Shown here: in pieces, positions 42,982 to 52,000 of the stretch
Numbering within the stretch: position 1 is the stretch's first letter
Layout: each line of letters starts with the position of its first letter
From: a bacterium
GTDB lineage: Bacteria > Planctomycetota > UBA1135 > UBA2386
Reading direction: 5' to 3'
Length of the DNA stretch: 64,000 bases
NCBI GenBank assembly: GCA_030432695.1
Contig: JAUILN010000009.1
Span: 1 to 64,000, forward strand
The notes under the pieces: generated by a model
Databases searched by the model: none
Told to the model about the DNA's origin: nothing
What the model saw: only the letters and a program-made list of their open reading frames with translations
Translations under genes and position numbers: made by a program

Positions 42982-45576
42982 ATGGACATCCGCTCCCGAA
43001 CGTCGTTCCGCGGTGGACTTCCCGCCGCGCTCACCCTCGCCCTCGTCGCCGCTTCCTGTGGCGGAGGAGGGGGCGGCGGGCCTGCCGACAAGGTCAGTCT
43101 GGCCGGCACGCTGACCGTCCCCGCGTTCTCGTCCTCGCTCGGCGAGGGAGCACCGCGCGACGGGTCGGTCTACGACGATGACGCGTTCCATGCGCGCCGG
43201 CTCGGCGCCGTCGACCATGCCCGTGCAGCAGTGGACGCCGGCCGTGTGGGCCCAGGCGCGACCGATCCGCTGGACGTCCTGCGCTTCGAACTGCCCACCG
43301 GCGCGTGGGAGCTGCAGGTCGAGGGCGACGACGGTCTCGACGTCCGCGTGTTCGACGTCCGCAGTGGTGAGCAGCTCCGGGCCGTCGGTGCGCGGACCCG
43401 TACGACGTTCCGGGTCGAGGGTGAGGAGCCCGAAGACGTCGACGTCGCGCTGGCCAGCTTCGACGCGGTCCGCGCGTGGCGGCTGCAGTGGCGTCGGCTG
43501 GAGGTCGCCGACATCGCTGCCGAGGCGGCGCTGCCGTTGTCCGCGGCGGCCGACGTGGTCGGGCCGCGCAGCCGCGTCCAGGCCCACTACCTCGGCGCGG
43601 TGCACGAGATGATGCCGGGTGAGGTCGTGGTGCTTCGCGAGGAGTCCGCGGTGGACGGCTCGTTCGCGGCGCTGCCCGCGGTCGCGCTCGAAGGCGAACT
43701 GCAGCTGGTCCGCGCACCCGAGACCAGCCCGCTGGCGGTGTTCCGCGTGCCGGTGACTCCCGAGACGTTGAACGGCGCGGTCGCCGGGGTGAGCGCGGAG
43801 GTCGCGCTCGGTCTCGAGGCGGCGTTGACGGCGAAGCGCCTGGAGCGCCTGCCCGGCATCGCCGCGGCCAGCCCGAACTACGTCCGCTCGATCCAGACCA
43901 CGCCGGACGACCAGTTCTTCTCGTTCCAGTGGCACTTCCAGATCCTCGGCATGGAGGCCGCCTGGGATGTCACGACCGGATCGAATCAGACCTACGTAGG
44001 CGTCGTCGACACCGGCATCGTGTCGATGCACCCGGACTTCAGCGGTCGCATCGAGGCGGCGGGCTACGACTTCATCAGCGACACCTCGATCTCGCTGGAC
44101 GGCGATGGGATCGATCCGAACCCCGAGGATCCGGGCGACCAGTCGCAGGGCCCGCAGGGTAGCTCGTGGCACGGCAGCCACGTCGGCGGGACCATCGCCG
44201 CGAATGGCAACGACGGTCTCGGCGTGGCCGGCATGGACTGGGCCTGCCGCCTGGTGCCGCTGCGCGCACTCGGCTTCGGCGGCCGCGGGTCGTTGGCAGA
44301 CATCACCGAGGCGGTGCGCTATGCAGCCGGCCTGTCGAACGCGTCGGGCACCACGCCGAACGTCCCCAAGGGGCGCGTCGACGTGCTGAACCTCAGCCTG
44401 GGCGGCGGCGGTGGCTCGGCGGTCGAACAGCAGGTCTACGACCAGGCGCGCGCGGCAGGCATGCTCGCGGTCTGCGCGGCGGGCAACGACGGCACCAGCA
44501 CGCCGCAGTATCCGGCGTCGTTCCCCAGCACGCTGTCGGTCGGCTCGATCCGGTTCGACCTGCGGCGCGCGCCGTACTCCAACTTCGCGTCGACCGTCGA
44601 CGTCTACGCGCCGGGCGGTGACATGACCGTCGACCAGAGCGGTGACGGTAACCCCGATGGCGTGCTGTCGGTGATCGGCCCGTTCGACGGTCAGACCGCG
44701 CGCTGGAGCTTCTCGCAGGGCACGTCGATGGCATGTCCGCACGCCGCGGGCCTTGCCTCGCTGGTCTACGCGCTGCTGCCGAACGCCACGCCGACCGACG
44801 TCGAGAACCTGATCATCGACAACGCGCGCGACCTCGGCGCGGGCCTGGCCAACGGCATGATCGACCCGTTGCCGACCCTGCAGGCCGCACAGGGTGGTGG
44901 GGGTGGCGGGGGAGCTCCTGCGCTCGCGGTGTCGCCGCCCAACTTCAGCTTCGGGACCATGCAGACCTCGACCAGCCTCACGCTCCGAAACACCGGCGGC
45001 GGCAGGGTCTCCATCGACGTGGCCGCCCGCAGCATCGCCTACGTCCCGCAGGTTTCGGGGTGGCTGGACGCACGGCCCGTCCCCACCAGCGATCCCTCGA
45101 TCTCGCACTCGGCGTTGCTACTCACCGTGGATCGTGGCGTGCTGCCGGTGGGTAGCTACCAGGCCGAGATCACGCTGGCGCTGGTCGGCGGCGGTAGCCA
45201 CGTCATCCCGGTGAGCGTCGACGTCGATGCCGTCTCGACCGAGAACGTCTTCGTCCTGCTGGTCGAGCCGGTCGAGCTGACGACCGTCGCCCAGGCCGTG
45301 ACCAACGAAGCGGCCAACTGGCGATGGACGTGGTCGGGCTCGGGCGAATCGCGTCCGGTGTCCGGCGAGTATCTCGTGGTCGCCGGCACCGATCGTGACG
45401 ACGACGACTTCATCGGTGACGCCGGCGAGATCTTCGGGCTGTGGCCGTTCTCCGACGATCCTGGCCTGCTCGCCGTGCCCGAGGGTGCGCTGATCCGTCA
45501 GGATCTCGACTTCTCGCTGTATCCGACCGATTCGATCTCGCAGCGGGTCGGCCGGATGTTCCGTCGACTGCGCTGA
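42982..45576 (+). CDS. Subtilisin-like serine protease (S8), lipid-anchored
   Basis: The 864-residue protein has lipobox VAASC (Cys26) and an oligo-Gly spacer. The first ~300 residues include a PPC-like stretch (DVLRFELPTGAWELQVEGDDG) and an inhibitor-like propeptide ending AAASPNYV. The S8 catalytic triad is complete: Asp343 (VVDTGI), His397 (SWHGSHVGG) and Ser582 (GTSMACPHAAG). After a second Gly-rich linker (QGGGGGGGAP) comes a beta-sandwich like the ASPM/SPD-2/Hydin type (NFSFGTMQTSTSLTLRNTG) and a further ~120-residue domain. Probably a surface protease. ATG 42982 was chosen because it opens directly on the signal sequence; ATG 42952 is in frame upstream. Confidence 0.88.
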   Translation: MDIRSRTSFRGGLPAALTLALVAASCGGGGGGGPADKVSLAGTLTVPAFSSSLGEGAPRDGSVYDDDAFHARRLGAVDHARAAVDAGRVGPGATDPLDVLRFELPTGAWELQVEGDDGLDVRVFDVRSGEQLRAVGARTRTTFRVEGEEPEDVDVALASFDAVRAWRLQWRRLEVADIAAEAALPLSAAADVVGPRSRVQAHYLGAVHEMMPGEVVVLREESAVDGSFAALPAVALEGELQLVRAPETSPLAVFRVPVTPETLNGAVAGVSAEVALGLEAALTAKRLERLPGIAAASPNYVRSIQTTPDDQFFSFQWHFQILGMEAAWDVTTGSNQTYVGVVDTGIVSMHPDFSGRIEAAGYDFISDTSISLDGDGIDPNPEDPGDQSQGPQGSSWHGSHVGGTIAANGNDGLGVAGMDWACRLVPLRALGFGGRGSLADITEAVRYAAGLSNASGTTPNVPKGRVDVLNLSLGGGGGSAVEQQVYDQARAAGMLAVCAAGNDGTSTPQYPASFPSTLSVGSIRFDLRRAPYSNFASTVDVYAPGGDMTVDQSGDGNPDGVLSVIGPFDGQTARWSFSQGTSMACPHAAGLASLVYALLPNATPTDVENLIIDNARDLGAGLANGMIDPLPTLQAAQGGGGGGGAPALAVSPPNFSFGTMQTSTSLTLRNTGGGRVSIDVAARSIAYVPQVSGWLDARPVPTSDPSISHSALLLTVDRGVLPVGSYQAEITLALVGGGSHVIPVSVDVDAVSTENVFVLLVEPVELTTVAQAVTNEAANWRWTWSGSGESRPVSGEYLVVAGTDRDDDDFIGDAGEIFGLWPFSDDPGLLAVPEGALIRQDLDFSLYPTDSISQRVGRMFRRLR

Positions 45577-45627
45577 TCGTCGGTGCCGCGGGCGGTCGAG
45601 CCGGCGGAACTCAGCGCCGCACTCCGC

Positions 45628-46410
45628 TCACGAAACGTCCGCGGGCAACGTGTCGCCGCGCGAGGTGGCCTCAGCGAGGTAGGCCTCGTAGAACCGCTCG
45701 TTGACTTCGTTCGCGAGCTTCGAGGTCCGGACCTCGAACTTCAAGCTGTCGGCGTCGAACTCGAGACCGAGGAACTTCAGGGCCTCGGCCAGCGTGGACT
45801 CGCGGTCGGCGACGAGGTCTTCGTAGACGATCTCCAACGGCTCGACGTCGTGGCTGGCGAACGTCTCGTGCCAGTAGCGGTTGCCGTCCGCGATCGAGCG
45901 GAGCTGCGACTGGATCCGTGCGTAGTCGAACGGGACGTCGCGGTTGTAGTCGGGATCGTAGTTCTCGAGTGCGCGGCCCAGGAACGGATCCGCACCGCCC
46001 TCGTGGTCGGCCATGTGGTAGATGCCGCAGTGATCCGCGATGTAGATCGAGATCGCCTGCCGGAGGATGTTCCGGCGTCGGACGTGCAGGATCTTCGGCC
46101 GTGAGAACGCCAGCTGGGCGATCTCGAAGGCGTCGAGCCCCGCCGTCCGGGGCACGGCGCGCAGCAACTCCATCGCCTGCGGGAAGTAGTTGGCCATCAC
46201 CTTGCAGGCGAACACGCCATTGGGGGTCGAGCCGAGATCTACGGTCTTCTGCAGGACTTCCAGCCAGAACGCCTCGCCGGTCCGGTCGCGCTCGCGCAGC
46301 CACAGCAGCAACAGTTCCTTCGGGGTGCCGGCGATCTCCGTCTGTGCCAGCAGTTTGCACAGCAGGGTGCTGCCGCTGCGTTGCGTGGCACAGACGAGAT
46401 AGTGGGTCAT
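45628..46410 (-). CDS. Sulfotransferase, Stf0-like
   Basis: The 260-residue protein matches the Stf0-type sulfotransferases, which transfer sulfate from PAPS. The 5'-phosphosulfate-binding loop is CATQRSGSTLLCKLL. Further family blocks include IAGTPKELLLLWLRERD, ILHVRRRNILRQAISIY (the 3'-phosphate motif region) and LEIVYEDLVADRESTL. Known relatives sulfate trehalose or other glycans; the acceptor here is unknown. I chose ATG 46410 rather than an upstream in-frame GTG (46434). The gene is convergent with the subtilase, with a 51-bp gap, and its upstream region contains the long inverted repeat. Confidence 0.83.
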   Translation of the reverse strand: MTHYLVCATQRSGSTLLCKLLAQTEIAGTPKELLLLWLRERDRTGEAFWLEVLQKTVDLGSTPNGVFACKVMANYFPQAMELLRAVPRTAGLDAFEIAQLAFSRPKILHVRRRNILRQAISIYIADHCGIYHMADHEGGADPFLGRALENYDPDYNRDVPFDYARIQSQLRSIADGNRYWHETFASHDVEPLEIVYEDLVADRESTLAEALKFLGLEFDADSLKFEVRTSKLANEVNERFYEAYLAEATSRGDTLPADVS

Positions 46411-46580
46411 CGGATCGGCGTGGTCGGACGGCACTGGAATCTAGTGTGGTGCATCCGAAATGAGCACCATTCTGAACGGCCGACGCTGCGTTGCCGCGTC
46501 CTCGGCATATCCACCAACATGCCTGCGGCGCAGCGCCTTGCGACGACCGCCCTCGACTCGCTCATGACGGCACTCGTTTT

Positions 46581-46606
46581 CGACGCACCACGTTAGTGGT
46601 GTGTCG
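46581..46606. ncRNA. Stable hairpin, 11-bp stem with GTTA tetraloop
   Basis: CGACGCACCAC (46581-46591), GTTA loop, and GTGGTGTGTCG (46596-46606) pair over 11 bp with a single G-U wobble. It lies about 170 bp upstream of the sulfotransferase ATG. Its last four bases (603-606) are also the first bases of the larger inverted repeat, so the two structures exclude each other if formed in RNA. No T-tract follows on either strand. RNA function is inferred; a DNA element is equally possible. Confidence 0.45.
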
Positions 46607-46749
46607 CAGAAGTTCGCCGGAAAAGTCGCCGTTCCAGGGCGCCGAGCGCAAGGCGTGCGGCCGCAGGCGAATCGGTGGATTCGTCGAGGCCGCACAACGC
46701 GGCGATTCGGCGTCCTGGGGCGGCGGACTTCCGACGCGAACTTTGCGAC
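46603..46749. repeat. 147-nt imperfect inverted repeat (possible structured RNA or palindromic element)
   Basis: About 54 base pairs form along one long hairpin: 603-608 with 744-749, 610-617 with 736-743, 618-622 with 729-733, 625-627 with 726-728, 628-645 with 707-724 (18 continuous pairs, three of them G-U), 655-662 with 688-695, and 668-673 with 678-683 closing a GGTG tetraloop. Only small bulges interrupt it. It sits in the 462-bp stretch (46411-46872) between the sulfotransferase and jacalin-like genes, where I find no convincing coding sequence; an 87-codon frame at 46562-46825 (minus) is weak. See findings. Confidence 0.6.
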
Positions 46750-46872
46750 GGACCAGTAGCACAAGTTCCGCCGTGATCCGGCGCGCTTCGCGGACGCGAT
46801 CGAGGGACTCCGTCACCGCGTACATCGCCCCTCGTCGACGGCTTCCGGGAGGACCAGATCCAGACAACCCGG

Positions 46873-48252
46873 TCAGCGCGCGGCCCCGATCTGCACGGCG
46901 ATCGCGTTGGTCAGCGAGACCGCGCCGAACACCGGGCCGCCGGCGATCGGGTCGAAGCCCTGGAAGTGCAGCGGCAGCATGTGGAGGCCGCGATCGAGCG
47001 GCAGCGGGAGCGAAGTCGTCGGCGCGGTCACCGCGAAGGCGGTGGGGACGGCCCAGGTCGCGACGTGCAGGGTGCAGCCGTCGAGCGGTGTCGGGTCGGC
47101 GGCGTTCGAGAACATCAGGAACGGCGTGCCCGACGGCGACGTGATCTGCAGGTCGAGCGAGCCGCCGATCTGCGGCAGGTGGTTCGCGTCGAGTCCGATG
47201 GTGCCGCCGTCGGTGCACGCGTCGCCGAGCGGATGGCTGTTGCCGGTGGTCACTCGGAACAGCACGCCGAGGGACAGCAGTCGACCGCCATCCCACTGGG
47301 TTCGGAACCCCGCCACCATCGCCCCGGGCTTCTCCCGGAAGAAGGCCCGGCTGGCGCCCGGGGGAGGCGTTCCGGCGGTCACCGCGCGGCCGCTGGACAG
47401 TCGGAAGGTCAGCGCGTGGATCACCGCGTTCGCGGGTTCGGTGTAGTCGGCATCGATCCTGCGCACGTACTCGCCGGGTTCGAGGAGGATCTCGGTGACC
47501 GAACCGCCGGTTCCCGAACCGAGCCAGGGCAGCGTTCCCCGGAGTTCGCCGGTGGCCCGCCGGAGTGAGTATCTCAGTCCGACGACCGCGCCCCGGTCGA
47601 TGCGCACGTCGATGCGGTGGATGTTCATCCCGTTCGCGTGCGTCCTGCGGTCCACCCGCCCCACACCGACGTAGCCCGCCGGGAACGGACCGACGAAGTA
47701 CTCGTGGATCCGGCGTAACCTCACGGTCAGGCCTTCGAGGGTCGCGGCGGCCCCGTTGCCGCTCGAGTAGGCGACGAGCCCGGCGATCTCGCGCTCGGGG
47801 CTCTCGAGGACGGCCGGTGATTCCCCGGCCAGCAGGCTGCCGGTGCTGCGGGTCCTGCCCGAGGCGGTCCGGATCTGCAGGTAGTTGAAGGGCGGTTGGT
47901 CGTCGAGCGTCAGGGCGACCACCGGGTCGCCGGCCGGAACATCGAGAGCGATCGCGAGGCCTGGATAGTCGTTGGCGGCGCCCGAACTCGTCGGGCGGTC
48001 GAAGTAGTCGACACCGAGGCGGACCAGGTTGCGGATCCGACCGGTCGGATCGGCCATGAAATGCACTTCGTCGATGCGCTCCGAGAGGGGCAGACCGAGC
48101 GTGACGCGTCGGCCGTTGGCATTGCCGACCAGCTGCGACTCGGTGTCCGCCCAGTCGTCCTGCGCGGTGGCGAGGGACGGCAGGGCGACCGCGAACAGCA
48201 GCAGGTAGCAGTGGGCTGCGCGAGGACGGAGAGATGCGGAGAGGACCATCAT
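46873..48252 (-). CDS. Secreted protein with jacalin-like lectin domain
   Basis: The 459-residue protein has a signal peptide (ending SLATAQ). The middle part (about residues 190-285) resembles a jacalin-type lectin: IHRIDVRIDRGAVVGLRYSL, then GGSVTEILLEPGEYVRRIDADY and VIHALTFRLSSGR, which follow the strand order of jacalin prism folds. The final ~110 residues form the C-terminal beta-domain shared with other secreted proteins in the window. Carbohydrate binding is a plausible role. ATG codons at 48252 and 48249 are both possible. The gene is divergent from the second ECF sigma gene, across 217 bp with no clear operator. Confidence 0.72.
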   Translation of the reverse strand: MMVLSASLRPRAAHCYLLLFAVALPSLATAQDDWADTESQLVGNANGRRVTLGLPLSERIDEVHFMADPTGRIRNLVRLGVDYFDRPTSSGAANDYPGLAIALDVPAGDPVVALTLDDQPPFNYLQIRTASGRTRSTGSLLAGESPAVLESPEREIAGLVAYSSGNGAAATLEGLTVRLRRIHEYFVGPFPAGYVGVGRVDRRTHANGMNIHRIDVRIDRGAVVGLRYSLRRATGELRGTLPWLGSGTGGSVTEILLEPGEYVRRIDADYTEPANAVIHALTFRLSSGRAVTAGTPPPGASRAFFREKPGAMVAGFRTQWDGGRLLSLGVLFRVTTGNSHPLGDACTDGGTIGLDANHLPQIGGSLDLQITSPSGTPFLMFSNAADPTPLDGCTLHVATWAVPTAFAVTAPTTSLPLPLDRGLHMLPLHFQGFDPIAGGPVFGAVSLTNAIAVQIGAAR

Positions 48253-48469
48253 GGCGGGCTCTGGTTCGGTTCCCCGGCCTTCCGAGCCTCGTCGGAGACT
48301 TCGGAGACCGTGTCGAACGACCTCAGGCCGAGAGGCCTCGGGCCCGGCCACGGCCGGCCGGTTTTTCTCGAGGGCTCGGCGTGGGAGCGCCGACACCCGA
48401 ACCGGGTCGGTATGCTCGGTTCGGTGAAGGATCCGGTTCGGTGTGGCGACGCGTATCCTGAGGCCTCGC

Positions 48470-49063
48470 ATGACCGATGACCGTGCAGCCCTGATCACCG
48501 CCTGCCTCGAGCGGATGCAGTCCGGCGACCGCGCGGCGGTCGATCGACTGCTGCCGGCGGTGTACGACGAGCTGCGAGGCCTCGCGTCGCGGATGCTCGG
48601 CAGCGGCGGGCCCGCGACGCTGCAGCCCACGGTGTTGGTGCACGAGGCGTACGTCCGGCTGGCCGAGTACCGCGGCGCGGCGTTCGAGACCCGCAAGCAC
48701 TTCTTCGACGTGGCCTCGCTGGCGATGCGCCAGCTCCTGGCCAGCTACGCGCGGCGCAAGCGAACCCTGAAGCGGGGGGGCGATCTGCAGCGCGCGGAGT
48801 TCGACGAGGCCGAGTCGGCGTTGTTCGCGACGCTCGCCGAGGACGACGACCTGGTGGCGCTCGACGAGGCGCTGGAGGAGCTGCGTGCCCTCGAGCCGCG
48901 CCATGCCCGGGTCGTCGAACTGCGGCACCTCACCGGGCTGGGCATCGAGGAGACCGCCGAGGTGCTCGGCGTCTCCGACCGCACCGTGCGTCGCGACTGG
49001 CAACTCGCCCGGGCCTGGCTGCACCGTGCGATCGCCGAGCGACGCGGCCGACGCGGAAGCTGA
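48470..49063 (+). CDS. ECF-type RNA polymerase sigma factor, coupled to a kinase
   Basis: The 197-residue protein has region 2 (VYDELRGLASRMLGSGGPATLQP, VLVHEAYVRLAEYRG), the family segment FFDVASLAMRQLLASYARRKRTLKRGG, and region 4 with a helix-turn-helix (RVVELRHLTGLGIEETAEVLGVSDRTVRRDWQLARAWLHRAI). It belongs to the Sigma70_ECF type, as does the one at 33959. The kinase gene starts only 3 bp after its stop, so the two are one unit, with the kinase as likely signal input. ATG 48470 is preferred to an in-frame ATG nine codons upstream. Confidence 0.9.
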   Translation: MTDDRAALITACLERMQSGDRAAVDRLLPAVYDELRGLASRMLGSGGPATLQPTVLVHEAYVRLAEYRGAAFETRKHFFDVASLAMRQLLASYARRKRTLKRGGDLQRAEFDEAESALFATLAEDDDLVALDEALEELRALEPRHARVVELRHLTGLGIEETAEVLGVSDRTVRRDWQLARAWLHRAIAERRGRRGS

Positions 49064-49066
49064 TCG

Positions 49067-52000
49067 ATGGACGCCGAGCGCTATCGCCGGATCTCGCGAC
49101 TGTTCGACGAGGTCGCCGACCTGCCACGAGCCGAGCAAGTGGACCGCCTGGCGCAGGAGATGGACCCGGACCTGGTCGCCGAGGTCCGCTCCTTGCTCGG
49201 CTACGCCGATCCGCAGGTGGCCGGCGTGCTCGACGACTCCGAACTCGGCGACGTCGCCCAGGAGCTGCTTCGCGAGGTGCAGGACGAGGCCCGGGGAACC
49301 GCGATCCCCGTGGCGCTCGGCGACTACCGCCTGCAGCGGGAACTGGGGCTGGGCGGCATGGGCGTCGTCTACGCCGCGACCCGGGAGTCCGACGGCGCCC
49401 AGGTGGCGATCAAGCTGATCCGCCCGGGCCTCGACTCGGAACGGCTGCTCAAGCGGTTCCGTCGTGAATCGGAGGTGATGCAGCTGCTCGCGCACCCCGG
49501 GATCGCGCGTCTGGTCGAGGCGGGCTCGGCGCCGCTCCGGCACCGCGATGGCCGGGAGGAGCCGGACCGTCCATTCCTGGCCATGCAGCTGGTCGAGGGG
49601 GTGCCGATCACCGACCACGCCGACCGTGCCGGGCTCGACGATCGGGAACGGCTCGAGCTGGTGGCCCGGGCCTGTGACGCGCTCGATCATGCTCACCGGC
49701 ACGGTGTCGTGCACCGCGATCTCAAGCCGGCGAACCTGCTCGTGGTGGCGGGCGACGACCGGATCGGCCAGCCGGTCCTGCTCGACTTCGGGGTGGCGCA
49801 TGCCAGCCGCGACGACCTGGCGACGATGACCCGCACGGCCACCGGCTCCTGGCTCGGCACGTTGGCCTACATGAGCCCCGAGCAGGTCGCCGGCGAGGAT
49901 CGAGCCGAGCCGAGGAGCGATCTCTACAGCCTCGGTGTGGTGTTGTTCGAACTGCTCGCCGGCCGCCTGCCGTACGACATCGAGGGCCGGTCGGTGCCCC
50001 AGGTGGCGCGTCTGGTCCAGGAGACCGATCCGCTGCGGTTGTCGTCGTTCCACGAACGGTTCCGTGGCGGCATCGATCTGGTGGTCGGCAAGGTTCTCGA
50101 GAAGTCGCCTGCCGATCGCTATGCGTCGGCCGCCGCGTTCGCCGAGGATCTGCGGCGCCTGGTGGCGGAGCGTCCGGTCCGCGCCCGGCCGCCGTCACTG
50201 CTCAGCCGTGGCCGCCGCTTCGCGCGGCGCTACCGCATCCTGGTCTCGACGGTGGCGGCGACGATGCTGTCGCTCGCGGTCGGACTCGCCTTCGCCGTGC
50301 ACTTCGCGCTCGCCGAGTCCGAGCAGAGGGTGCGTGCGCAGGGCGAGGCGGATCGCGCCGACCGGAACGCCCGCGAGGCGAAGCGGCATGCCGACGACGC
50401 CGGGGTCCTGGCGCTCGAGGCCGCGGAGCAGGCCCGGCGTGCCGATGCCCAGGCGGCGGCGGCCGAGGAGGCCGCGCGCCGGGCCGATGCGAACGCCACC
50501 ACGGCGCGTGCCGAGGCGTTGCGTGCCGACGTCCAGGCCTATCGGGCAGTGCTCACCGGGCTCGCCGCGATCGGCGACTTCCATCCCGGCGATCTGAGGA
50601 AGCAGCTCGGTGCGGTGCGTGAAGACCTGCGCGGCTGGGAGTGGCAGCACCTCGCATCGCGCTTCGACGACAGCCTCGAGGTCCGGCAGGTCTGCGACCA
50701 GCTCATCACCGAGAGCGTGGCGATGGCCTTCGAGCCCGACGGCGGTGTGCTGTGGTTGACGCTGCGTACCGGCGCGAGGTCGCCGCAGAGACTGCTCCGC
50801 TGGTCGCTGGACGAGGCCGGTCCGGTCGAGATCGGCGCGTATCCGGACGTCCGCGACACCTGGTTCGACGTGAGCGCTCGCCGCCTCTACCTCGTCGGTC
50901 CGAAGTCGATCCGGGCGGTCTCACTCGACACGGGCGAGGTCGGGGTCGGTATCGACGTCAGCGCACGGGTGAAGCTGTTCCCGACCGGGGACCCGGACCG
51001 CGTGGTGTTCTCGCGCGGCGCCGCCTTCGAGGTCTACTCGATCTCCGAGGGCACGCGTCGACCGCTGATCGATCGCGAGTGGGTCGGCTCCGACGTCTGG
51101 TTCGATGCCACGCGGCGTCAGGCGGTGGTGCGCTGCTGGGAACACGCGCGCATCTTCGATCTACAGGCGCCGACCGGGTATCGCGAGGTGCCGATGCCCT
51201 ACCCCGGCTGGGCGCACGCGGCGATCACCGCGGCGGGCGACCGCGTGTTGGCGTCTCAGCCGGGCCGCGCCGAGGTCCTCCAGTGGCGGCTCGAGGACGA
51301 CTCGTTCGTGGCCATTCCCGGCCTGCGGGGCGGCAAGGGTCGGCTCCGCTTCCTGCAGTTCGGCCACGACGAGCGCCTGGCCCTCGCCGGCACCGACCAC
51401 GAGATCTGGGTGTGGGATTCGCGGACCGGAGCGCTCGAGGCTCGCTTCAGCGGCCACGAGGAACTCATCCTCGCCCTGGCGGTCGCCCCCGACGGCCGGT
51501 CGCTCTACTCGGTCGATCGCCGGGCCTCGTTGCGGCGTTGGTATCTCGGTGAGGACCCGAGGACGGTCCAACGGGTGCGCGAGGCGCATTGTGCCAGGTT
51601 CCTGCGCTACAACGGGACGCTGGCGTCGGGTGCGGTCTACAGCCCGCTCCTGTTCGTCGATGCCGCCAGTTCCCGGGAGGTCGGTCGTTGGGGCAACACC
51701 GAGACCTTCGCGAGTTCGATCGACGAACACCCGCGACGACCGTGGATCGCGTACGGCACCGAGTCGCCACGGGACCTGCACAGTCGAGTCGAGGTCCTCG
51801 ACCTGCGCGATGCCTCGATGGTCCGCGTGGTCCACGAGGCCGAGAAGCGGGGATTGTTCAAGGTCGCCTTCTCGCCAGACGGGTCGCGCCTCGCCGGCGT
51901 GAGCCATGCCGAGGGAGTGCTGGTCTGGGAGACCGCGAACTGGGAGTTGGTGGCCCGGACCGAGATCACCCGCGCCGTCTCCCCGAACGACGCTCCGGCA

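Noticed and set aside
46562..46825. An 87-codon minus-strand frame beginning MYAVTESLDRVREARRI
   Set aside because: It runs through the inverted repeat, has no recognisable domain beyond the first ~30 codons and no start context, so it was not called as a gene.
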